Shown here in pieces: positions 24,357 to 31,152 of a DNA stretch of 55,484 nt. Every line of letters begins with the position of its first letter. Positions within the stretch are counted from its first letter, which is position 1. Both the position numbers and the translations under genes were made by a program. Source of the DNA: Clostridiaceae bacterium (GTDB taxonomy: Bacteria; Bacillota; Clostridia; Lachnospirales; Lachnospiraceae); assembly GCA_910574345.1 (NCBI GenBank), contig CAJSZV010000031.1:1-55484 (forward strand), given 5' to 3'. The notes beneath the pieces were generated by a model. That model was given only the letters and a program-made list of their open reading frames with translations, had not been told where the DNA came from and did not search any database.

Positions 24357-25673
24357 ATGAGCAATACTGTTTGTTATTTTTTTACTTTTCTCATAGAGGC
24401 AGTAATACTGTGGCTGTATTCCTCTAACCTTTTTACTGCCAGACGCAAACCGTGGATACAATTTGCAATGCTTTTCATTTTTTATTTTACAATGTTCGCC
24501 GTATCCCTGCTGGAATATATATGGCTGAATATGGCATTATATTTAGTCATGAATTTTATTTTTCTGCTTGCCCAGTATGATCTCAAATGGTATTCTGCGC
24601 TGTTTCATTCCGCTGTTTTAGCTGCCGTTATGGGAATGTGCGAATTGACCGTATACAGCACGATTGAACGTTTTTCGCCCCATTTCTATACAGACCCCAG
24701 ACACTTTCAAAATATGATCATTTTTATTATTTTCAGCAAAATGATTTTCCTTACCATTGTATATATCCTGATTCATTTATTGAAAGGGAAGCAGACACAG
24801 AACCAGCAGCATGACAAATCTGTTCTGCTTCTGATTTTTATTCCCGTAACCTCTGTCTTTATCATGCTCACATTGGTAAGTGTCAGTGACTCTTTCCTGC
24901 TTTCACCTCTCTTGAAAGGAATGATTACACTAAGTGCTTTTTTCTTACTGATAAGCAACCTGCTTGTATTTTGCATCAACCAGTACAACCTGAAAAAAAG
25001 CATGGAATTTACACAGATACAGTTACTGCTTCAAAAAGAATCTAACTCTACTGAATATTATGAAATGCTGCGCCTGCAAAACGAAAACCAGCGCATTCTA
25101 ATCCACGATATAAAGAAGCATCTGCACTCCATTGATATGCTGAACCAGCAGAAAGAACATGATAAGATAGATGCGTATCTGCACCAGCTGATTCGTTCTT
25201 CTGACTTAAAAGAATCCGCCCGGCTGTGTGAACATGAAATGCTTAATTCCATTTTATGCCGCTATATGCAGCAGTGTACTGACAGCCACATAGCCTTTCA
25301 TGCTGATATACGAAGCGGAACGACAGATTTTATTTCCGACAATGACCTTACCTCATTATTCTGCAATCTGCTCGACAATGCTGTAAAAGCAGCCAAAGAC
25401 ATTCCGGAATCATTTATTGAAATTAGCACAGGCAAAAAAGAAAAAACTCCATTTACAGTTTTGACAGTCATTAACTCCTGCCGGACAAATCCTTTCACAA
25501 CAAGAGAGAACGGTAATCCGGCTATGAGCATCACCCGCAGTCATAAGCATGGTTTCGGGCTGAAAAGCATCCGCAAAATTGTTGCCAAATACAATGGGAA
25601 TATGCAGATATACTACAGCTCTGATACGTTGACGTTCCATGCTATCATCACTTTAAAGCGGCAGGGATTATGA
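24357..25673 (+). CDS. GHKL sensor histidine kinase (AgrC-like)
   Basis: A 438-residue membrane kinase. Residues 1-215 hold about six hydrophobic helices, the peptide-sensing part in AgrC-like proteins. The phospho-accepting His is in LIHDIKKHLHS near 247. The ATPase shows LFCNLLDNAVKAAKD (N box) near 340 and GFGLKSIRKIVAKYNG (G box) near 400. It pairs with the LytTR regulator just upstream. No agrB/agrD-type pheromone genes are nearby, so it may sense an outside peptide or antibiotic. Confidence 0.9.
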   Translation: MSNTVCYFFTFLIEAVILWLYSSNLFTARRKPWIQFAMLFIFYFTMFAVSLLEYIWLNMALYLVMNFIFLLAQYDLKWYSALFHSAVLAAVMGMCELTVYSTIERFSPHFYTDPRHFQNMIIFIIFSKMIFLTIVYILIHLLKGKQTQNQQHDKSVLLLIFIPVTSVFIMLTLVSVSDSFLLSPLLKGMITLSAFFLLISNLLVFCINQYNLKKSMEFTQIQLLLQKESNSTEYYEMLRLQNENQRILIHDIKKHLHSIDMLNQQKEHDKIDAYLHQLIRSSDLKESARLCEHEMLNSILCRYMQQCTDSHIAFHADIRSGTTDFISDNDLTSLFCNLLDNAVKAAKDIPESFIEISTGKKEKTPFTVLTVINSCRTNPFTTRENGNPAMSITRSHKHGFGLKSIRKIVAKYNGNMQIYYSSDTLTFHAIITLKRQGL

Positions 25674-25710
25674 AAACCATAATCCCTGCCACTTTTCCTT
25701 GCTTTTATAT

Positions 25711-25838
25711 TTATTTCCCGGCATTCGCACTCCCATCTGCACTCCAAAATATCAGATTATCATCGTTTCCTGTTTCTTTTACTATCTGCTCTTTCTGCTT
25801 GAGCCTGTCGTCAATCTCTTTCAGGCGGGGATATTTTT
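25711..25838 (-). pseudogene. C-terminal fragment of an unidentified element gene
   Basis: The minus strand encodes EKYPRLKEIDDRLKQKEQIV, KETGNDDNLIF and a stop. The helical, charged end resembles C-termini of large helicase-like genes in conjugative elements, but I cannot name it. It lies between the kinase and a serine recombinase fragment of opposite orientation and has no start. Confidence 0.35.
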
Positions 25839-25943
25839 CTGCGAGTATGGAAGAGCGAATGGATACGGGTGAAGGGGACCCATGAACCGCTTGTATCTAT
25901 GGATGTCTGGGAACTGGTGCGGACGCTTGAGAAGCAGAACACC
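25838..25943 (+). pseudogene. Large serine recombinase middle fragment
   Basis: The plus strand reads RVWKSEWIRVKGTHEPLVSM, then DVWELVRTLEKQN. The GTHEPLV..E/DxW motif marks the recombinase domain of TndX-type serine recombinases. Only about 35 codons remain; past this the frame becomes nonsense. Confidence 0.55.
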
Positions 25944-25956
25944 CGGAGCCTGACAC

Positions 25957-25980
25957 AAAAAGCCCCGGCATCTGCCGGGG
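25957..25980 (-). terminator. GC-rich terminator
   Basis: CCCCGGCA and TGCCGGGG with a 2-base loop, followed on the minus strand by CTTTTTG. It may once have ended the minus-strand recombinase gene or an RNA next to it. Confidence 0.55.
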
Positions 25981-26029
25981 TTCATACCAGCCAAACTATC
26001 TTGCCGGTTGCCAATATACACATCGTTCT

Positions 26030-26212
26030 TTATGTAAGGTTCTCATTAAAAATCTTACGCAAGGGCGCAAAATCATTTTCGCCCTGTGCGCTGTCAACAC
26101 CGTCATTGATTGCAATGAAACGGACGTTTTTCTGTGGGAAAATCATTTCACTAATATGGACAAAACCACAAAAATTTAAGCGGAGCTGCTGACAATACCA
26201 CGCTTTATCCAT
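26030..26212 (-). pseudogene. Serine recombinase catalytic-domain fragment
   Basis: The minus strand encodes EMIFPQKNVRFIAINDGVDS followed by AQGENDFAPLRKIFNEN. This is the middle of the resolvase catalytic domain in Tn4451 TndX-type proteins (RFIAINDGVDS..GENDF.P). The active-site Ser region is missing, and the C-terminal part lies 100 bp away in the opposite direction, so an inversion or two separate events occurred. Confidence 0.65.
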
Positions 26213-26242
26213 AACGACACATAGATTTTGAATATCGAAAAC

Positions 26243-26279
26243 GCAACGGAGACTATGACAATCTCCGCTGCATTTTTTT
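26243..26279. terminator. Bidirectional-looking terminator after HxlR gene
   Basis: GCAACGGAGA pairs with TCTCCGCTGC (one mismatch) around 9 bases. It has T7 on the plus side and GTTTT on the minus side. The minus-strand HxlR gene ends 16 bp away. Confidence 0.6.
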
Positions 26280-26294
26280 AATTATATCTGTCAG

Positions 26295-26627
26295 TCAAAT
26301 TCGATTATGCTCTCCCCATTCGCACATTCCATCCAAAATAGGCATCAGGGATTTTCCCCGCTCCGTTAAACTGTATTCGACTTTAGGCGGAATCTGAGGA
26401 TATTCCTCCCTGTGTACCAGTTTGTCAGCTTCCAATTCTTTCAGTGTGGAACTCAGTGTCTTATAGGAAATTTCCCCAATATATTTTTTCATTTCGTTAA
26501 ACCGCACGACCTTAAATTCCATTAAAGTATAAAGGATTGTCATTTTGTATTTGCCATTGATTAAAGACAGGGTATAGCTGAAACCCGTATCGTTAAGACA
26601 CTCTTTTGAAATGCAACGTTCGCCCAT
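26295..26627 (-). CDS. HxlR-family regulator
   Basis: A 110-residue winged-helix protein. The start MGERC at 26627 gives the family's usual length, with Cys residues in CISKEC near the N-terminus, which in relatives such as YodB/HypR sense electrophiles or disulfide stress. HTH: VVRFNEMKKYIGEISYKTLS; wing: PPKVEYSLTERGKSL. Divergent from two flavin-reductase genes, it probably represses them and is released by quinone or oxidative stress. Confidence 0.88.
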   Translation of the reverse strand: MGERCISKECLNDTGFSYTLSLINGKYKMTILYTLMEFKVVRFNEMKKYIGEISYKTLSSTLKELEADKLVHREEYPQIPPKVEYSLTERGKSLMPILDGMCEWGEHNRI

Positions 26628-26752
26628 AGTACACTTTCTTTCAGGTAAGTATCGCACTTGTATGTGCGTACTTGATTTTAGTTTAATTCTTGCTACAATA
26701 ATACTATCAGATGTGGGGAAAGTCAAGCCCACAAAATCAGGAGGTATTTTGC

Positions 26753-27298
26753 ATGAGCAAAAAAATTGTTGTTATTACTGGCAGTCCTCGAAAGAAGGGC
26801 AACAGCTTTGCTATGACGGAGGCTTTCATCCAAGCGGCGGAAGCGAAAGGTCATACTGTTACCCGTTTTGATGCCGCGCTGAAAAATGTGGGCGGCTGTC
26901 GGGCTTGCGAAACCTGCTTTAAGACCGGAAAAGCCTGCTCCTTTGACGACGACTTCAACACGATTGCCCCCGCTATCCTGGAGGCCGATGCAGTGATTTT
27001 CTCCATGCCAGTCTACTGGTATTCCATCCCCGCACAGATTAAGGGTGTCATTGACCGCCTATTCTCTTTTGTTATGGGCGGCAAGGATATTGCGGGCAAG
27101 GAGTGTGCTGTGATTGCCTGCTGTGAAGAAGATGATATGTCCGTCTTTGACGGTGTGCGCGTCCCCATAGAACGCTCTGCCGCACTGATGAAGTGGAAGA
27201 TGGTAGGCGAGGTTTGGGTTCCTGGTGTGCTGAATGCCGGTGATATTGCCAAGACAGACGGCTGTAAACAGGCGGCAGCTCTGGCAGAGAAGTTTTAA
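26753..27298 (+). CDS. NADPH-dependent FMN reductase/flavodoxin-family protein
   Basis: A 181-residue flavoprotein. FMN phosphate loop GSPRKKGNS at 10-18; Cys-containing GGCRACETC near 52; PVYWYSIPAQIKGVIDR near 87. The start is ATG 26753, with AGGAGG 9 bases upstream. It would reduce quinones, nitro compounds or Fe(III) with NAD(P)H. The paralogue follows 13 bp later, in an operon divergent from HxlR, which fits an electrophile-detoxifying pair. Confidence 0.88.
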   Translation: MSKKIVVITGSPRKKGNSFAMTEAFIQAAEAKGHTVTRFDAALKNVGGCRACETCFKTGKACSFDDDFNTIAPAILEADAVIFSMPVYWYSIPAQIKGVIDRLFSFVMGGKDIAGKECAVIACCEEDDMSVFDGVRVPIERSAALMKWKMVGEVWVPGVLNAGDIAKTDGCKQAAALAEKF

Positions 27299-27311
27299 GG
27301 AGGAGAACACC

Positions 27312-27863
27312 ATGCCCAAGAAAATTGTCATTCTCAATGGCAGTCCCCGCAGAAAAGGAAACACCTCAGCGCTGGTTAAAGCGTTTACCAATGGCGCGGA
27401 GAGCGTCGGCCATACTGTAACAAAATTTTTCCTGGATGACATGAGCATCCACGGCTGCAAAGGCTGCTTTGGCGGACATAGCAGCAGAGAGTGTCCCTGT
27501 GTCCAGCGGGATGACATGGACAAAATCTATCCGGCGGTGCGAGAGTGTGATGTGATCGTGCTGGCAAGTCCACTCTATTACTGGAACATGAGCGGTCAAA
27601 TCAGAACTGCTGTTGACCGCCTGTTTGCTTTGGAAGAGGGTGACGGCAATCTTTTGCGGGGACACAGCAGGGCTTCTGCACTGCTGATGGCTGCGGAGGG
27701 CTATGGCTTTGATGATGTTCTTCTTTACTATAATCACTTGATGGAGCATTTGAAGTGGGATAATCTCGGCCATGTTCTTGCCGGAGGAAATGGAGACGCA
27801 GGAGATATTGAGGGAAAACCCGAAGTATCTGCCGCTTATGAATTAGGCAGATCCATAGATTAA
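27312..27863 (+). CDS. Second flavodoxin-family NAD(P)H reductase
   Basis: A 183-residue paralogue of the preceding protein (NGSPRRKGNTS at 9-19; HGCKGCFGG near 49; SPLYYWNMSGQIRTAVDR near 90). Several Cys residues around 50-70 (GCKGC..CPC) resemble iron-sulfur flavoproteins, though the exact spacing of that family is not certain here. AGGAGGAGAACACC lies before ATG 27312. Cotranscribed with the gene upstream. Confidence 0.85.
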   Translation: MPKKIVILNGSPRRKGNTSALVKAFTNGAESVGHTVTKFFLDDMSIHGCKGCFGGHSSRECPCVQRDDMDKIYPAVRECDVIVLASPLYYWNMSGQIRTAVDRLFALEEGDGNLLRGHSRASALLMAAEGYGFDDVLLYYNHLMEHLKWDNLGHVLAGGNGDAGDIEGKPEVSAAYELGRSID

Positions 27864-27876
27864 ATAAACTCTGAAT

Positions 27877-27967
27877 CTGCCGCACGACGGCAAAAGAAAA
27901 AAGCCGTCGTACAAGCAGGAGTATAATCACGTCCGAAGTGGCAGCTTTGAGAAATCAGAGCCGCCGC
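27877..27967 (+). repeat. RepA leader block, copy B
   Basis: CTGCCGCACGACGGCAAAAG, then GCCGTCGTACA and the RepA start region, matching copy A (20274-20365) in inverted orientation. It marks the left edge of a plasmid or ICE replication gene. Confidence 0.65.
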
Positions 27968-28309
27968 TCTTTTGCACTTTGGCGGTACAAGAGGATGCCG
28001 CCCTATTTGTTCTTCCCGTGGTTCCTGCTGGAGGACTTGACACTTTCCGCCAAGCTGACCTATGCCCTTTTGCTTGACAGGGCGCAGCTGTCCCAGCTCA
28101 ACGGGTGGACGGACGAGGCCGGGAGAGTTTATATCATCTTCCCGATTGAGAGAATAGCTAAAATACTCGGCAAGAGCATGATCACCGCTAAAAACGTATT
28201 GGCGGAATTAGAGGCCATGGGACTGATTGAGCGCAGGCAGCAGCAGTTCTCCAAACCCACTCATATCTATGTAAAACTGCCTGATGGACAAAAAGTCAGC
28301 CACCCATGA
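27938..28309 (+). pseudogene. RepA-type replication initiator, N-terminal part
   Basis: A 123-residue frame (GTG start) containing the RepA_N winged-helix domain: PPYLFFPWFLLEDLTLSAKL, YALLLDRAQLS, then IERIAKILGKSMITAKNVLA. Full proteins of this family exceed 250 residues. Past the stop, the frame still reads element-like codons (..AKKLAPNKNYKNNNKYK) interrupted by stops, so the gene has decayed. It is a relic of a conjugative or plasmid-like element. Confidence 0.7.
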
Positions 28310-28512
28310 TGGATAAAAACTTGTCCTTCACCATGGCCGGAAAACTGTTCTTGTAATAGGGCAGAAACCCGGCTGACGCAGGCAAAAAAGCTGGCCCCTA
28401 ATAAGAACTATAAGAACAATAACAAGTATAAATGAAAGTTGATGGTGGAAATTTTATTTTTTCTGTGGTAAACTATTTTCATCAAAATCTGTATACTAAG
28501 GTGGTGTAATGA
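28310..28512. other. Decayed RepA tail and GNAT leader
   Basis: The first half carries RepA-like codons with several stops. The second half is AT-rich and holds the GNAT promoter region, with AAGGTGGTG before the ATG. No separate gene is seen. Confidence 0.4.
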
Positions 28513-29049
28513 ATGAAAATTGTACAGGCTACAAATGACAATTTGACAGAGCTAATGTCTTTTTACAGTGTAATGTGTGATGTCCTTGGTAAAAAAAGTT
28601 TCCTTCCAAACGGGGATAAAGGTGGTTTTCCCTCGCAAGCAATGGTAGAGGAATCTATCAAAGACAGATGTCAATTTATCGGCATAGAAGATAATAAAAT
28701 CGTTGCAGCATATATTCTAAACCATGATTGCGACAGTGCATATAATACAGTTCACTGGCAAATCAACGCCGCAAAAAATGAAGTAGTCATTATGCATGCA
28801 CTTCGTGTTCTTCCGGATTATGGCGGGCGTGGATATTCAAAGCAGCTTGTCGAACATGCAATCCAGACAGCAAGAAGCAGAGGCTGGAAGGCAATACGGT
28901 TAGACTGTCTGAAAGGGAATGATATACCTGTCAAAATGTATCAGTCATACGGTTTTAAATATGTGGATACTGTAGATATTACTTATGTCGATATAGGTGT
29001 TCCCATGCCATTTCATCTTTATGAGCTTGTTTTGGGACAAACAGTTTAA
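28513..29049 (+). CDS. GNAT-family N-acetyltransferase
   Basis: A 178-residue acetyltransferase. The acetyl-CoA motif A is LRVLPDYGGRGYSKQLVEHA near 98-118, followed by KAIRLDCLKGNDIPVKMYQSYGF-type motif B near 135-155. The substrate is unknown; antibiotics, polyamines or protein N-termini are possible for this superfamily. ATG 28513 follows AAGGTGGTG. It stands alone between two element scars and may be element cargo. Confidence 0.85.
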   Translation: MKIVQATNDNLTELMSFYSVMCDVLGKKSFLPNGDKGGFPSQAMVEESIKDRCQFIGIEDNKIVAAYILNHDCDSAYNTVHWQINAAKNEVVIMHALRVLPDYGGRGYSKQLVEHAIQTARSRGWKAIRLDCLKGNDIPVKMYQSYGFKYVDTVDITYVDIGVPMPFHLYELVLGQTV

Positions 29050-29311
29050 GCGCAGTCAGCCGCCGCAACAACGGTTTTTATTTCCCGTTGGGCGGTGATT
29101 TTTATTGTTTATGCTTTTTATTTTTCGCTGTAACACTCAAACATATCCGTGTCGTATAGAGGTTTCCGTCCAGTCTGGTGACGGTCTGGACTTAAAAAGC
29201 CGTTTGCAGGATAGCCCAGTATTAGTAACGCAGTCGGCTCTATGTATTCCGGCAAATAGGGCAGCTTTGTTATCCAAAGCCACCATAAAATCAGGGCACT
29301 AAAACATGGCT
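29050..29311. other. Intergenic debris with a terminator-like stem
   Basis: CCGCCGCAAC pairs with GTTGGGCGG at 29059-29098, followed by TGATTTTTATT, a probable terminator of the GNAT gene. The remainder (29110-29311) has only short frames and no recognisable product. Confidence 0.4.
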
Positions 29312-29366
29312 GCTGTACGGCGGCTTTTTTCTTTTGCCACCATGTGGCAATGCCTTCGTGCGGCAG
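29312..29366 (+). repeat. Leader block, copy C (partial)
   Basis: GCTGTACGGCGGCTTTTTTC, then TTTTGCC and CGTGCGGCAG, is related to copies A and B and has the same orientation as A. It carries an extra 15 bases in the middle. Confidence 0.5.
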
Positions 29367-29420
29367 ATTTTTTAATACATCTATTGTTACAACTCATTGA
29401 TAGCAGCAGTAATTGGCATA

Positions 29421-29780
29421 TTACAAATTCGGCAGGAAATGCTTTTTAATGCTTTCCGCAATTTCCGACACATTTTCCAGAGACTTATCTAACACAATCG
29501 TGCCTGCATCCAGTTTTGTAATTTTCAAAAGATTTTGTACAAGTCCTTCAATACGGTCAAGTTCCTGTTCGGAAAGTCTGGAAAACTCCCAAACTGCCCC
29601 CTGTTCTTCTGCTTCGCCCTGTATCAGTCCGATATAAATATTCAGAGCAGCAAGCAGTGTCTTTAACTGGTGCGAAATATCAGATATTGTATTCCGCAGG
29701 AATTTCTTTGCGCTTTTTTCGTTCTCTGCATGGGCATTTAAGATAGCAACCAAAGAATTTACTTCATGGAACAATCTGTT
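29421..29780 (-). pseudogene. Histidine kinase fragment (HisKA part)
   Basis: The minus strand encodes FLRNTISDISHQLKTLLAAL with the phospho-accepting His and the dimerisation helix up to ..VLDKSLENVSEIAESIKKHF. The sensor part and the ATPase domain are missing. It follows directly after a response regulator fragment, so it is a remnant of a VanRS/BceRS-like pair joined by deletion. Confidence 0.75.
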
Positions 29781-29932
29781 TCGGCTCTCCCGGATTATCC
29801 TCAATTTTTGTCCGAAGCCTGCGGATATACACCGTAAGGGAATTATTATCTATATAGCTTTCGTTACAGTCCCACAATCTGCTTAAAATCTGCTCTGAAG
29901 AAAGTATCTGGTCAGGGTTTTCCATAAACAGC
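29764..29932 (-). pseudogene. OmpR-type response regulator C-terminal fragment
   Basis: The minus strand reads MENPDQILSSEQILSRLWDC, then YIDNNSLTVYIRRLRTKIED. This is the DNA-binding winged helix of an OmpR-type regulator. The receiver domain is gone, and the end shifts frame at ..GEPKQIVP. The upstream side runs into a MobC fragment of opposite orientation. Confidence 0.75.
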
Positions 29933-30070
29933 CTGAACCAGATTGCTAAGCGAATGAACGCAACAGGCAATGTGTATAAAGCTGACGTTGAGGAAGTGAA
30001 AAAGTTGATGAAACAGGTGTGGGATACACAGAAGTCCATGCTTTCCAGACAGCCGAGCATGAAACAGTAA
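29933..30070 (+). pseudogene. MobC relaxosome protein C-terminal fragment
   Basis: The plus strand encodes LNQIAKRMNATGNVYKADVE plus about 25 residues to a stop. This is the conserved NxNQIA+..N.TGN.Y..D motif that closes MobC mobilisation proteins. The front two thirds are missing. It marks the left boundary of the 30-40 kb resistance block. Confidence 0.7.
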
Positions 30071-30286
30071 ACCCGAACGGAATTCCCGTGCAAAACAGAA
30101 TTATGTGTAAAACTATCCATAATATTTTTATTTTTCTTATTCTGTACTTCAACATTTTAGGCTTTCGTCTACACATATTTTATCTCTCCTGTGTGAATTT
30201 ATATTATTCATTGACCCTTTCTGTTTTCTATACAGCAGAGAAACAGCTATTACAAATACAGAAAATAGATTACTACTCTGCTTCTT
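30071..30286. other. AT-rich leader of the BceAB-like operon
   Basis: No clear gene. A frame from ATG 30102 to 30288 encodes a hydrophobic 62-residue peptide ending at the terminator stem, but it has no ribosome binding site. The region may carry a promoter for a short leader transcript that ends at 30287-30339. Confidence 0.35.
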
Positions 30287-30339
30287 AAAAAGAATGAGTA
30301 AATCATGCAAAAAATCTGCGTAATTTACTCATTCTTTTT
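30287..30339 (+). terminator. Strong terminator or attenuator before the BceAB-like operon
   Basis: A perfect 17-bp stem (30287-30303 with 30323-30339, arm containing GAATGAGTAAAT) with a 19-base loop ends in a T-run. It lies 54 bp upstream of the ABC ATPase start with no gene of its own before it, which suggests attenuation or the end of a small RNA. Confidence 0.75.
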
Positions 30340-30392
30340 TACAGCCCCCAAATTACAATACTGTTATCAAAAAGCAAAGGAGAATAAAAGAA

Positions 30393-31142
30393 ATGGCTAC
30401 ATTGTTGGAAGCGAAAAACATAACTAAAATTTATGCAAAATCACAGCGCCCAAGCCTTAATAAAATATCGTTCAGTGTAACGGACGGCGAATTTATCGCC
30501 ATTATGGGGGCTTCCGGCTCAGGAAAAACCACATTGCTTAATGTTCTTTCTACGATTGATACACCCACCAGCGGCAGCATTACAATAAACGGTATCAATC
30601 TTAAAAATCTGACTGATTCCAAAGCAGCGGATTTCCGCAGGGACAATCTGGGTTTTATTTTTCAAGAATATCTGCTGTTAGACAGCCTTACTATTTTTGA
30701 GAATATCGCTGTTCCACTGACTTTACAGAAACTCCCGCCGAAAAAAATAGAAAACATGATACGGAGCCTGGCGAAAAGCTTTGGTATTGATGCACAGTTA
30801 GATAAATATCCAAGTGAGCTTTCAGGCGGGCAAAGGCAGCGTGCTTCTGCTCTAAGGGCTATTGTGAAACGTCCAAGCATTTTATTCGCAGACGAACCAA
30901 CCGGGGCACTGGATTCAAGTTCCGCAACAGATTTGCTCAACACTTTAAAGGAATCAAACGAAAGTCTCCATACTACGATACTAATGGTCACACATGATGC
31001 TTATGCTGCAAGTTTTGCCGACCGCATCCTGATTTTTAAAGACGGCTGCATCATTCAGGAATTATTGAAACAAAATGCTGGCAGGCGTGCATTCTATGAA
31101 TCCATTGCGCAGACAATAGCAAAATTAGACACAGAAAGGTAG
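30393..31142 (+). CDS. BceA-like ABC transporter ATPase
   Basis: A 249-residue MacB-type ATPase: Walker A GASGSGKTT near 41-49, Q loop FIFQEYLL, signature LSGGQRQR near 145, Walker B ILFADEPTGALDS near 167, H loop MVTHD. With the FtsX-type permease 10 bp downstream it forms a peptide-antibiotic detoxification or sensing transporter like BceAB. AAAGGAGAATAAAAGAA precedes the ATG. Confidence 0.92.
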   Translation: MATLLEAKNITKIYAKSQRPSLNKISFSVTDGEFIAIMGASGSGKTTLLNVLSTIDTPTSGSITINGINLKNLTDSKAADFRRDNLGFIFQEYLLLDSLTIFENIAVPLTLQKLPPKKIENMIRSLAKSFGIDAQLDKYPSELSGGQRQRASALRAIVKRPSILFADEPTGALDSSSATDLLNTLKESNESLHTTILMVTHDAYAASFADRILIFKDGCIIQELLKQNAGRRAFYESIAQTIAKLDTER

Positions 31143-31152
31143 AGAAGTACCC

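Noticed and set aside
30102-30288. Hydrophobic 62-residue peptide as pheromone precursor or leader peptide
   Set aside because: No ribosome binding site and no leader-cleavage pattern; kept only as part of an uncharacterised leader.
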